A stretch of DNA of 64,000 nucleotides from JANWWM01 sp046292465 (lineage in GTDB: Bacteria; Bacteroidota; Chlorobiia; Chlorobiales; Thermochlorobacteraceae), in NCBI GenBank assembly GCA_046292465.1, contig JBKBRB010000004.1, positions 62,001 through 126,000 on the forward strand, in the 5' to 3' direction. Numbering within the stretch: the stretch's first letter is position 1; the number at the start of each line of letters is the position of its first letter. Positions 1-7,893 of the stretch are shown piece by piece. The translations under genes and the position numbers were made by a program. The notes below the pieces were generated by a model. It did no database searches, was not told where the DNA came from, and saw nothing but the letters and a program-made list of their open reading frames with translations.

Positions 1-1279
1 CGGCGGGCGTATTTTCGTAGATGATGTTGTTGATTTTTCCGACAACTTTGGAAAGGTCAAAGGTTTCAGGATTGAAGGCGGTCATGTAGGCTTTGATGGA
101 GGCTTGCAAGTTTGCCATAAGTAGTGCGGCTGGTGTGCCTTTGCCGGTAACATCGGCGATGCCAAGAAAAAGATGTTTTTCATCGAGCATCATGATGTCG
201 TAGTAATCACCGCCGACTTGTTTGGTCGGAATGTTTCGCGCCGCCAATTCAATGCCCGAGAGCACAGGCAGTGTTTTCGGGAGCAAGGCAGCTTGAATTT
301 CTTTGGCGACTTGCATTTCTTTTTCCATCGCTTGCACTTCGAGCGTTTCTTTGAACAGGCGCGCTTGTTCCAACGCATTTGCTGCTTGTGCGGCTGCAAG
401 CGAAATAAAATCCAAGTCAGTTTCTGAAAAGGGTTGCTTTGTTACACGCTCGCCACATAAAAACAAGCCAATCGTTTTGTCATTGTTGCGCATCGGCACG
501 ATATAGTGCAAACCGCTCAAATACAGCATAGGATAGTCGTCAGGCATAACTTTCATCGGCTTTTGCACCTGAAACGCTTTTTCCAATTCGTTTTGAAACT
601 GCTGACCTTGCGAAAGGTTCTGCACTTCTATGCCAAGCGAGAGTTCAGTAATTGGCTTGCCACTTTCGCCACGCATGACGACCATATAAGTGCAAATCAG
701 CATTTGCCCTGAAACAGAGTGCGAAAAGATTTTGAGGATTTCGTCGCGCGAGAGCCCAACCGTGTAGGAGTTCGTTAGTTCAAAGAGCGTTTTAAGTTTT
801 TGAACCGTTTGGTCGAGGTTGCGATTGAGTTGCTTCATTTCTTGAAGCGTGAATGCGCTCTCGAGCGCACTTGCCGTCAGTGCCGCAAGCGATTCGAGAA
901 AGGCTATTTCAGCATTGGTATAGGGTGTATTCGTGATTTTTTTTCCCAAAAGCAAACAACCAATTCGCCGTGTCTGCGAAACGAGCGGAACACACTGCTC
1001 AAACTGATTTGCTTCCATGAACGCACTTAAATTCTTGAACTGCTTCGGTGGCGAAGGCAGTCCACGATACTTGGCAAGGGTATAATACTCACTCTCCCCT
1101 TGACGCTCGATAATGCTGATGGCGGCGCGTGAGAGCACATACTTGCCCATCACTGTGCGCAACACATGGGAAAGCATCTGGTCGACGTCCGTCGACGCCA
1201 CAAGCACTTTGCTTGTTTCTAAAAGCGAGTTCAGGTCGAGGGTTGAGAGCGGTTTCGTTTGTTCGACAAGTTCGGGCAT
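1..1279 (-). CDS. GAF-domain PP2C/SpoIIE-type serine phosphatase (RsbU-like), partial
   Basis: This reading frame is open from the ATG at 1279 to the window edge, so about 426 N-terminal residues are visible and the C-terminus is missing. Two GAF-like regions (about residues 20-150 and 165-310) are joined by helical linkers. A SpoIIE/PP2C domain follows, with the metal-binding motif VGGDYYD near residue 355 and LFLGIADVTGKGTPAALLMA shortly after. Such proteins dephosphorylate anti-anti-sigma factors or other phosphoserine proteins in the cytoplasm in response to GAF-bound signals. No anti-sigma partner is visible, so the target is unknown. A GTG three codons upstream is an alternative start. 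It follows a small gene ending at 1294 on the same strand and is probably co-transcribed with it. Confidence 0.9.
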   Translation of the reverse strand, partial: MPELVEQTKPLSTLDLNSLLETSKVLVASTDVDQMLSHVLRTVMGKYVLSRAAISIIERQGESEYYTLAKYRGLPSPPKQFKNLSAFMEANQFEQCVPLVSQTRRIGCLLLGKKITNTPYTNAEIAFLESLAALTASALESAFTLQEMKQLNRNLDQTVQKLKTLFELTNSYTVGLSRDEILKIFSHSVSGQMLICTYMVVMRGESGKPITELSLGIEVQNLSQGQQFQNELEKAFQVQKPMKVMPDDYPMLYLSGLHYIVPMRNNDKTIGLFLCGERVTKQPFSETDLDFISLAAAQAANALEQARLFKETLEVQAMEKEMQVAKEIQAALLPKTLPVLSGIELAARNIPTKQVGGDYYDIMMLDEKHLFLGIADVTGKGTPAALLMANLQASIKAYMTAFNPETFDLSKVVGKINNIIYENTPA

Positions 1280-1293
1280 ATTCGCCACAATTA

Positions 1294-1554
1294 TTATGGA
1301 TGATGAACATCAGCGGGCGGCGTGTGCGTCGCAGGCTTTGTTTCTGTGCAATCAAAAATAGGACTTTCAGGAAAGTATGTGCTGAGCAAATACAATGCTT
1401 CAAGCACCTCTTGGCTCTCTTTGCTATCGGGGGTCTGCGATTTTTCATCGATGAATCGTTGCAGTTCGTCATATTGCGCTTTACAGCCCATCTCCAAACA
1501 CTTCCAGAGCGGCAGATGCAAATTACATTCGTGTAAAAAATGTGGTTCGGTCAT
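1294..1554 (-). CDS. Small cysteine-containing hypothetical protein
   Basis: An 86-residue protein, family not recognised. It starts with ATG and ends at tandem stops (TAA TAA) 14 bases before the phosphatase start, so the two are probably one transcription unit. The N-terminal third contains Cys10, Cys19 and Cys24 with several histidines (His5, His8, His13), which could bind a metal. The middle is acidic and helical, and the last 15 residues are Pro/Thr-rich. Composition looks like a genuine soluble protein rather than a shadow frame, but I have no homologue in mind. Role in regulating the adjacent phosphatase is only an inference from position. Confidence 0.55.
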   Translation of the reverse strand: MTEPHFLHECNLHLPLWKCLEMGCKAQYDELQRFIDEKSQTPDSKESQEVLEALYLLSTYFPESPIFDCTETKPATHTPPADVHHP

Positions 1555-1687
1555 ATCTCTTCAGAGTTAATTTATACACCGAAATTGAACGCCGTTTACT
1601 GCGTAAAGTTAAACAGAGATATTCGGAAAACCGTTATGATTTTTCGCGACTGGCATGGCGCACTTGTAAGCATTTGGCTAGCAGTTT

Positions 1688-1715
1688 TTGAGCCTTGAGA
1701 AAAAGTGATTATATT
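1688..1715 (+). promoter_or_regulatory. Candidate sigma70 promoter for the GAF-GGDEF gene
   Basis: TTGAGC and TATATT are separated by 16 bases. They lie 80-110 bases ahead of the likely start codon of the plus-strand GAF protein, in the 240-base divergent region that also serves the minus-strand small gene. This is pattern matching only. Confidence 0.4.
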
Positions 1716-1797
1716 TACGTCTTTTTTAGAAAAGCGATTCTCATAATCTCAAATCGGCAGTTTGACGTTGGAAACGCAAGGCAATTATACCGTTTCG

Positions 1798-3408
1798 ATG
1801 GACATGAGCGAAGGCGTCATCAATGTCCGTAAATATAGACCCGAGAAAACCTCCTCTCAGACCATCAAAATTGAACTCGAGCCTTTCGCTGAGCCTGATT
1901 CCACTTTGCCACACGACGCGCCGTTGAGCCTTGAAGAAGAATTAGGCTCGCTGATTTCCGAAATTCTTGCCACTATTACCGCATCGGTTCATGCTCACTG
2001 TGTCTGTTTTGCATGGGTGAGCACAAGTAAGAAAAAAATCTACTTTGCACACAAAGAAGTTTCTTCCGAGTTTTTCACGACTGAAAAATGGCTTGCCTTC
2101 GGAAGCGATGCGGTTACACAAGTCGTTTTAGCCAGAAACGGACAACTCTACACGGAAATCAGCGTAGAAGACGAGCCCAAACTGATTCGATACTACCGCA
2201 CTCCTTTGGGCATCAAGTCGTTTATGGGTGTGCCTGTGTTTCATCGTGAGCAGATTTATGGCGTTTTGTTTGCCGATAGTTTGCAGAAGGGAGCGTTTCG
2301 TCAGGAGCATGTCAAACTTTTGAATCGGTTTGGCAAAATTTGCGCCACGCTCATTGACAATTATGCGATCAAAGCAGGACATTTGGAGTCGATACGTTTT
2401 GTTGAGCCCGCGATAGCGTTCATTTATTCGCTCTACAAAGAAACGCACCTTGAGCCGCAAATTCAGGCGTTTTGCAATGCTATCCAGAGTGTGATTGACT
2501 TTGACCATCTTGCGCTTGCGCTTATCAATTCGCGCTCGGAATTGCGCATTCGCAATGTGCGCACTAAGAGCAGTTATGTGGCTGAAGGCGCGTTAGTAGA
2601 TTTGGAACACTCGGCGGTTGGGCAAGCCGTTACACATGGCGGTTCGGGCATCATTGACGACCTTTCTTCGCTCGGCAGTCTGCCTCGCTTTTTTGCTGAG
2701 GAAACACAAGCCGGTCTGGCGCCTGCACAAGGCTCAATGCTCATTATGCCGATTAAACTCGGCGATTTGACAGCGGGCGTTGTAACGCTGGAATCGTCTC
2801 ACAAAAACTTTTTCAGTCAAGAGAGCGCACAAAAAGCGCGCTTTTTTGTTAATGCGTTGTCTCTTTCGCTTAATAACTTCTTGCTCAAAGACCGCATCAA
2901 GCAAGTCTCGCCGTTTGATGAAGAAACAGGTCTTCTCTCGGCAAAAGCGTTTTTTGAACGCTTGCGTCATGAAACAAACCGTGCCACGCGCGAGCGCTCC
3001 GAAACCGCCTTGCTCTTAATTGAGTTTGACGACCCAAAAGGCATAGAATCTCGAAGCAACCATAACCCAACGGCTCTTGCTAATCTTATGCAAGCAACGG
3101 CACGCATGATTGTCGCCAATGCTCGCAACTACGACCTTGTTGGGCGCATCGGCAAAATGCGCTTCGGCGTCTGCCTCAACGGCATTACTGAAATTAACGC
3201 TCGATTCTGGGCGGAAAAAGTGCGCGAACAAATTATCAATTTTCCATTTGAAACCGGCGACCAGTTCCGCACCATTTTAGCAACGGTAAGTATCGGGCTG
3301 GCGAAACTGCGCCACGAACAAGCCGACCTTGACCTTTGGCTTGAAGGAGCAGAAAAAGCCCTGAAGCACGCGCAAAATTCAGGTGGAAATTGTGTAAAAG
3401 TTTTTTAA
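1798..3408 (+). CDS. GAF-GAF protein with degenerate GGDEF domain
   Basis: About 536 residues from the ATG at 1798; an in-frame TTG at 1762 would add 12 residues, and I prefer the ATG because the upstream residues look unstructured. Two GAF-like sensor domains (about residues 50-200 and 210-370) are followed by a GGDEF-fold domain (about 385-535). The signature position reads GRIGKMRF, so GGDEF is replaced by GKMRF at residues 452-456. The metal-binding acidic residues are lost and diguanylate cyclase activity is not expected. It may serve as a ligand-binding or protein-interaction module. There are no membrane segments, so it is cytoplasmic. It is divergent from the GAF phosphatase and 56 bases ahead of the first microcompartment gene. 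Confidence 0.85.
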   Translation: MDMSEGVINVRKYRPEKTSSQTIKIELEPFAEPDSTLPHDAPLSLEEELGSLISEILATITASVHAHCVCFAWVSTSKKKIYFAHKEVSSEFFTTEKWLAFGSDAVTQVVLARNGQLYTEISVEDEPKLIRYYRTPLGIKSFMGVPVFHREQIYGVLFADSLQKGAFRQEHVKLLNRFGKICATLIDNYAIKAGHLESIRFVEPAIAFIYSLYKETHLEPQIQAFCNAIQSVIDFDHLALALINSRSELRIRNVRTKSSYVAEGALVDLEHSAVGQAVTHGGSGIIDDLSSLGSLPRFFAEETQAGLAPAQGSMLIMPIKLGDLTAGVVTLESSHKNFFSQESAQKARFFVNALSLSLNNFLLKDRIKQVSPFDEETGLLSAKAFFERLRHETNRATRERSETALLLIEFDDPKGIESRSNHNPTALANLMQATARMIVANARNYDLVGRIGKMRFGVCLNGITEINARFWAEKVREQIINFPFETGDQFRTILATVSIGLAKLRHEQADLDLWLEGAEKALKHAQNSGGNCVKVF

Positions 3409-3464
3409 GTGAAATTTTGAGCCGCGTGCTCTGTGTTTCTCAATGTTAAATCTGACGCTCGAGC

Positions 3465-3734
3465 ATGACGCTTGGAAAAGTTATCGGCACGATTTGGGCA
3501 ACGCGCAAAGATGAAGGGCTTGTGGGCATGAAACTTCAAATCGTGCGACCCGTTGGCTTGGATTTACAAGCAAAAGAAGGATTTTTAATTGCTGTCGACT
3601 CCGTTGGAGCGGGCGTCGGCGAAATTGTTTTGATTGCCACTGGCAGCTCGGCACGCATGACAGAAATAACCAAAAATAAGCCCGTCGATGCGGTTATCAT
3701 GGCGATTGTCGACAAGCTCGATGTAGCTGATTAG
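3465..3734 (+). CDS. Bacterial microcompartment vertex protein (BMC-P, EutN/CcmL family), copy 1
   Basis: An 89-residue protein matching the EutN/CcmL (Pfam EutN_CcmL) family along its whole length. It has the N-terminal LGKVIGTIWATRK, the central GVGEIVLIATGSSAR and a C-terminal AIVDKLDV strand. Family members form pentamers that cap the vertices of protein shells. It starts with ATG, and a second paralogue follows 38 bases downstream. No hexameric shell protein (BMC-H) or encapsulated enzyme is found nearby, so whether it caps a true shell encoded elsewhere is not known. Confidence 0.93.
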   Translation: MTLGKVIGTIWATRKDEGLVGMKLQIVRPVGLDLQAKEGFLIAVDSVGAGVGEIVLIATGSSARMTEITKNKPVDAVIMAIVDKLDVAD

Positions 3735-3772
3735 CGTAAGCAACCTTCAAATCTTTAACGAACATCTCAACC

Positions 3773-4063
3773 TTGTATCTTGGAAAAGTCATCGGCACAG
3801 TTTGGGCAACGCAAAAACATCAATCTCTTATCGGCGAGAAACTGCAACTTGTTCAGCCGATTGATGCCGGCCATGCTTCGGTAGGCAAAGTGCTCGTTGC
3901 TATTGATGCAATCGGTGCAGGAGTCGGTGAAACCGTGATGTATGTTACTTCTTCAGAAGCAGCGATTCCAATTAAATTGCGTAAGCATCTAAAACTTATC
4001 CCGACCGATGCCACCATCGTCGGAATTGTTGACAGCATCAGCGTTCAAACCGCTCCGAAATAG
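3773..4063 (+). CDS. Bacterial microcompartment vertex protein (BMC-P, EutN/CcmL family), copy 2
   Basis: A 96-residue paralogue of the preceding gene, roughly 45 percent identical by eye. It starts with TTG; the resulting MYLGKVIGTVWATQK is the canonical family N-terminus, which supports that start. The core AIGAGVGETVMYVTSS matches the family strand-turn, and the C-terminus carries a short extra tail. Pentameric vertex proteins often occur as two or three paralogues within one microcompartment locus. Here the two stand alone between a signalling gene and the primary sigma factor. Probably co-transcribed with copy 1. Confidence 0.93.
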   Translation: MYLGKVIGTVWATQKHQSLIGEKLQLVQPIDAGHASVGKVLVAIDAIGAGVGETVMYVTSSEAAIPIKLRKHLKLIPTDATIVGIVDSISVQTAPK

Positions 4064-4148
4064 TTGCAAAGTTTAACCTTGTCGGATTCAATCCGAGTTG
4101 TTTCAAACTCAATTTGTTTTAGTCACATCATTTCTTGAAAGGAACACT

Positions 4149-5048
4149 ATGCGCCAACTGAAAATCAGCAGGCAAATTACCAATCGCGAGAGTGCGTCGC
4201 TCGACCGCTACTTGCAAGAAATCGGCAAGTTTGAGTTGCTAACCCCGAAAGATGAAATTGAACTGACGCGCAAAATCAAGCGTGGGGAAGGCAAGCCGGT
4301 TGACTCTCGCGAATACAAGGAAGCTCGTAGAGCCTTAGAAAAGCTCATTAAGTCGAACCTACGCTTTGTCGTTTCAGTGGCGAAGCAGTATCAAAATCAA
4401 GGGCTTTCACTTGGCGATTTAATCAACGAGGGCAATCTCGGGCTCATCAAAGCTGCCAAACGCTTCGATGAAACACGCGGATTCAAGTTCATTTCCTACG
4501 CCGTGTGGTGGATTCGCCAATCTATCTTGCAAGCCCTTGCCGAGCAATCGCGCATTGTGCGTTTGCCACTCAACCGTGTGGGAACGCTCAATAAAATCGG
4601 CAAAGCGTTTTCGCAGTTGGAGCAAGAATACGAGCGCGACCCCAGCACCGAAGAACTTGCACAGCTCTTGGACATGCATTCTTCGGAAGTAACCGATACG
4701 CTCAAAATCGCCGGACGGCATATTTCCGTTGATGCGCCATTTGCACAAGGCGACGATAATCGCTTGCTCGATGTGCTTCAAAACGACTCGCAACGCCCTG
4801 ACCATAGTTTGATTCAAGAGTCGCTCCGCATCGAGGTTGAGCGGTCGCTTTCGGCACTCACTTCGCGTGAAGCCGATGTCATTCGCTCTTACTTCGGCAT
4901 TGGAATGGACAACCCGCTCACGCTCGAAGAAATCGGCGAGAAGTTCAAACTCACTCGCGAGCGCGTCCGTCAAATCAAAGAGAAAGCGATTCGCCGTCTG
5001 CGCAACTCTCCATATAGCAATGTGCTCAAAGAATATATCGGCGGATAA
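4149..5048 (+). CDS. rpoD: Primary sigma factor, short Bacteroidota/Chlorobi type
   Basis: About 299 residues from the ATG at 4149, which is preceded by GAAAGGAA at Shine-Dalgarno spacing; the upstream in-frame residues are not conserved. Region 1.2 (SLDRYLQEIGKFELLT) opens the protein, so region 1.1 is absent. Region 2 shows LRFVVSVAKQYQNQGL, DLINEGNLGLIKAAKRFD and FISYAVWWIRQSILQAL; region 3 shows RIVRLPLNRVG. Region 4 shows LTLEEIGEKFKLTRERVRQI and IKEKAIRRLR. It directs RNA polymerase to housekeeping promoters. The compact form is typical of Bacteroidetes and Chlorobi. It is followed by a strong intrinsic terminator. Confidence 0.97.
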   Translation: MRQLKISRQITNRESASLDRYLQEIGKFELLTPKDEIELTRKIKRGEGKPVDSREYKEARRALEKLIKSNLRFVVSVAKQYQNQGLSLGDLINEGNLGLIKAAKRFDETRGFKFISYAVWWIRQSILQALAEQSRIVRLPLNRVGTLNKIGKAFSQLEQEYERDPSTEELAQLLDMHSSEVTDTLKIAGRHISVDAPFAQGDDNRLLDVLQNDSQRPDHSLIQESLRIEVERSLSALTSREADVIRSYFGIGMDNPLTLEEIGEKFKLTRERVRQIKEKAIRRLRNSPYSNVLKEYIGG

Positions 5049-5073
5049 ATCTGTTTGCTATCCTCATCTTGCT

Positions 5074-5099
5074 AAAAGCCCGTTGAAAAGCGGGCTTTT
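5074..5099 (+). terminator. Intrinsic terminator after rpoD
   Basis: A perfect 9-bp stem AAAAGCCCG/CGGGCTTTT with an 8-base loop starts 25 bases after the sigma factor stop codon and ends in four Ts. Confidence 0.9.
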
Positions 5100-5103
5100 G
5101 TTA

Positions 5104-5139
5104 TTGTTGTGAGAAACCTCCTTGTTGTGAGAAACCTCC
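5104..5139. repeat. Tandem 18-bp direct repeat in the rpoD-yqeY spacer
   Basis: The unit TTGTTGTGAGAAACCTCC occurs twice head to tail with no mismatch, just after the rpoD terminator. The rest of the spacer to 5345 has no convincing gene. Short minus-strand frames cover 5143-5325 but show no domain I recognise; they might be decayed coding sequence. Confidence 0.85.
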
Positions 5140-5345
5140 TTTTCAAATAGCTTTGCCTTTACGCTCTCTTGCCTGAACCAACCATTCGATTTGTGAGCCA
5201 TGATCTCTTGTTCGATAGTGATGACGAAGTCCTGACCGCCAGTCGTGGAAAGCAAGGATTCGCAGTTTACTTGCCGATTCGGGCGTATCAGTGTCAGCGT
5301 GAAAAACTGTAACTTTGTATCTCAAATCAAACTTTCATTTTTGAA

Positions 5346-5804
5346 ATGACACTCAAAGAACGAATCAACGAAGAAATCAAAGCCGCTATGAAAAGCGGGG
5401 ACAAGTTGCGCCTTGAAACCGTGCGCGACATCAAGAAACATATCATTGAGAAAGAAACCGCTGAAAAGCGCGCCCAACGTGGCGACCTCACGCCTGAAGA
5501 GGAAATCGAAGTCCTGACCGCCATGGCAAAGCGTCGCAAAGATGCGCTCGAGCAATTCTCTAACGCCGGTCGTCCCGAATTAGCAGAAAAAGAAAAAAAC
5601 GAACTTGCCATCATTCAAGAGTTCTTGCCGAAGCAACTCTCAGAAGCCGAAATCAAGGACGTCTTGACGCGCATTATCAGCCAAGTCGGTGCCAAGACGC
5701 AAAAAGAAATGGGCAAAGTGATGGGCGCCGCCATGAAAGAACTCAAAGGCAAAGCCGACGGCAGTCTCGTTCAGAAAGTTTTGAAAGACATTCTGCCTGC
5801 ATAA
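5346..5804 (+). CDS. yqeY: GatB/YqeY domain protein
   Basis: A 152-residue protein matching the YqeY family from end to end: MKSGDKLRLETVRDIKK at the N-terminus, IIQEFLPKQLSEAEI in the middle, and MGKVMGAAMKELKGKADG at the C-terminus. The family resembles the tRNA-binding tail of GatB; its exact biochemical role is unsettled, with tRNA-dependent amidation proposed. The protein is soluble and cytoplasmic. It heads the long plus-strand run up to 11.6 kb and sits 106 bases before divIVA. A true gatB gene is present separately at 24.6-26.0 kb. Confidence 0.93.
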   Translation: MTLKERINEEIKAAMKSGDKLRLETVRDIKKHIIEKETAEKRAQRGDLTPEEEIEVLTAMAKRRKDALEQFSNAGRPELAEKEKNELAIIQEFLPKQLSEAEIKDVLTRIISQVGAKTQKEMGKVMGAAMKELKGKADGSLVQKVLKDILPA

Positions 5805-5910
5805 CTCGCACTGATTGCCATCCCCCCACACTTTCTTTGTGTTCACGATTCCGCGCAAATGTTTTATCTTCTCGCCGTTTCAATCATCCTTCCAAAACGA
5901 GAACTTGCAG

Positions 5911-6663
5911 ATGAAACTCACGCCGATTGATATAAAAAAACACTCTTTCAACACTGGCTTTCGTGGATTTGTGCCCGAAGAGGTTGAAGCGTTTTTAGAT
6001 ACCGTTTCGCGCCAATGGGAAGAACTTTTAGATGAACTCGACCGCGCTAAGCGGCGCATTGCCGAATTGGAAGGAGAAAATCGCAAGTATAAAGACGTCG
6101 AGTCGATGCTTCACCAGACCCTCGCGCAAGCCCAGCAAAGCACCAACAGCGTTATCGAGAACGCCAAGCGCGAAGCTGAACTCATTCGCCAAGAAGCCGA
6201 AATCAAAAGCCAACAACTCATTGAACGCGCCAAACTCGAAGTCTCTGCTATGGGCGACGATGTTCGGCGGCTCGAGGCACAAAAGCGCGAACTCATCGCT
6301 AAACTTCGTATGCTCCTTTCTTCTCAACTTGAACTCTTAAATGCGTTCAGCGACGACGAAGAAAGTTTCATTCTCCAACAATTCGCTAACAAGAAACTTT
6401 TATCGGAACAGAAAACTGCACAAACGAGCGAAACTCCGGCACAGCCCGCCGCCGCGCCTCTCTTGCAAGAATCTTCACCCGATTCACTCAATAAGCAACC
6501 TTCCGAATCTGCCCCGACGCAAAGTCTTGAAAAAGAAACGGTCTCTCCCGAACCAAAGCCGTCGCAGACAGTCAAAATTGAAGTTCCTGTCGAACCTAAT
6601 CACAGAAGCCCCGCCACCAAAAAGACGATTAACATCGACGACATTTTAAGCGGACTCGAATAG
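5911..6663 (+). CDS. DivIVA-domain coiled-coil protein
   Basis: A 250-residue protein from the ATG at 5911; the longer open frame upstream is not conserved-looking. The N-terminus is the DivIVA membrane-curvature module, with LTPIDIKKHSFNTGFRGF and PEEVEAFLDTVSRQW. A long coiled coil runs from about residue 35 to 150, then a Pro/Ser/Glu-rich linker, and a short conserved end INIDDILSGLE. DivIVA proteins localise to division sites or poles and recruit cell-envelope or partition factors. In this lineage the function is not established. The stop codon is 3 bases from the hutI start. Confidence 0.9.
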   Translation: MKLTPIDIKKHSFNTGFRGFVPEEVEAFLDTVSRQWEELLDELDRAKRRIAELEGENRKYKDVESMLHQTLAQAQQSTNSVIENAKREAELIRQEAEIKSQQLIERAKLEVSAMGDDVRRLEAQKRELIAKLRMLLSSQLELLNAFSDDEESFILQQFANKKLLSEQKTAQTSETPAQPAAAPLLQESSPDSLNKQPSESAPTQSLEKETVSPEPKPSQTVKIEVPVEPNHRSPATKKTINIDDILSGLE

Positions 6664-6666
6664 CCA

Positions 6667-7893
6667 ATGGCATCGCTATTGATTCACAACGCCGCCCAAA
6701 TTGCGACTGCCATAGGGCGTTACGCACGCGGCACAGACATGAACAATCTGCGCCTTTATGAACGCGCCTCGATTTACATTCAAGACGGAATCATTCGCGC
6801 TATTGGCACGCCTCTCGAACTTGAACAATCATTTCCGCCCGCTTCACAAGTCATTGACGCAACAAATTGCACCGTTATTCCGGGGTTGATTGATTCGCAC
6901 ACGCATCTTGTTTTCGCTGGCTCGCGCGAAAAAGAATTTGCGCTTCGGCTTTCTGGTGCGACCTACCAAGAAATCGCCGCACAAGGCGGCGGCATTCTTT
7001 CAACAGTTTCAGCCACACGCAAGGCTTCAAAAGATGAACTCAAATCTATCGCCTCCCGTTACCTTGCACTGGCATTGGCGCACGGCACCACGACGATGGA
7101 AGTCAAAACAGGCTACGGACTCGATGAAGAAACCGAACTCAAATTGCTTGATGTGATTGAAGAACTCAATGCGGAACAGCCAATCACGCTTGTGCCGACC
7201 TTTCTCGGCGCACATGCCTTTCCGCCTGATTGCACGAAGTCGGAGTATCTCGTTTTGCTTCATCGGCTTCTGCCGCGCGTTGCTACAAAAGCCAAGTTTA
7301 TTGACGCTTTCGTGGAAGAAAATTATTTCAGTCTTGAACAAACCGAATCGCTCTGCCGTGAAGCCAAACAATTTGGACTTCTGCCGCGCTTGCACGTCAA
7401 TCAATTTTCATCGAGCGGCGGCGTGGCGTTAGGGCTTCGGCTCGGTGCAGTTTCGCTCGATCATTTAGAGAAACTCTCCAACGAGGAAATTCACTTGCTT
7501 GCGCAGTCGGAAACCGTTGCCACGCTCTTGCCATGCGTTTCGCTCTTTCTGGGCTATGGCTATCCGCCTGCACGAACCTTGATAGATTCAGGGGCGATTG
7601 TCGCGATTGCCTCGAACTTCAATCCGGGAAGCGCGATGAACCTCAACATGCAACTCGTGATGTTTGTGGCTTGCGCGCAGATGTCGCTTTCTCCAAACGA
7701 AGCCTTAACAGCGGCGACGCTCAATGCGGCATATTCGCTCGGACTTTCTGAAAAACTCGGCTCGATTGAAATCGGCAAACAAGCCGACCTTGTTATTCTC
7801 GACACCCCAACTTTCGAGCAAGCGATTTATTTCTTCGGAATCAATCATTCAAAAACAGTTATCAAAAACGGCGTTGTAGTATGGACGTGCTAA
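6667..7893 (+). CDS. hutI: Imidazolonepropionase, with an altered metal-site residue
   Basis: A 408-residue amidohydrolase-family protein that opens imidazolone-5-propionate to N-formimino-L-glutamate, the third step of histidine degradation. Visible family motifs are the HTH metal ligands in IDSHTHLVFAGSREKEF, the substrate loop GGGILSTVSATR, LHVNQFSSSGG and SLDHLEKLS. The usual (S/T)D-x-NPGS motif at the end of the barrel reads SNFNPGS here, so the expected metal/catalytic Asp is Asn317 (codon AAC at 7615). Activity is therefore uncertain. It overlaps hutG by 13 bases, so the pair is translationally coupled. hutH and hutU are not in the window. Confidence 0.93.
   Translation: MASLLIHNAAQIATAIGRYARGTDMNNLRLYERASIYIQDGIIRAIGTPLELEQSFPPASQVIDATNCTVIPGLIDSHTHLVFAGSREKEFALRLSGATYQEIAAQGGGILSTVSATRKASKDELKSIASRYLALALAHGTTTMEVKTGYGLDEETELKLLDVIEELNAEQPITLVPTFLGAHAFPPDCTKSEYLVLLHRLLPRVATKAKFIDAFVEENYFSLEQTESLCREAKQFGLLPRLHVNQFSSSGGVALGLRLGAVSLDHLEKLSNEEIHLLAQSETVATLLPCVSLFLGYGYPPARTLIDSGAIVAIASNFNPGSAMNLNMQLVMFVACAQMSLSPNEALTAATLNAAYSLGLSEKLGSIEIGKQADLVILDTPTFEQAIYFFGINHSKTVIKNGVVVWTC

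Noticed and set aside
4419..4973. A 184-residue antisense open frame inside rpoD.
   Set aside because: It lies opposite strongly conserved sigma regions and its translation shows no protein-like motif; it is a shadow of the codon pattern.
5143..5325. A 60-residue minus-strand frame in the rpoD-yqeY spacer.
   Set aside because: Plausible composition but no domain or conserved motif that I recognise; kept only as possible debris.
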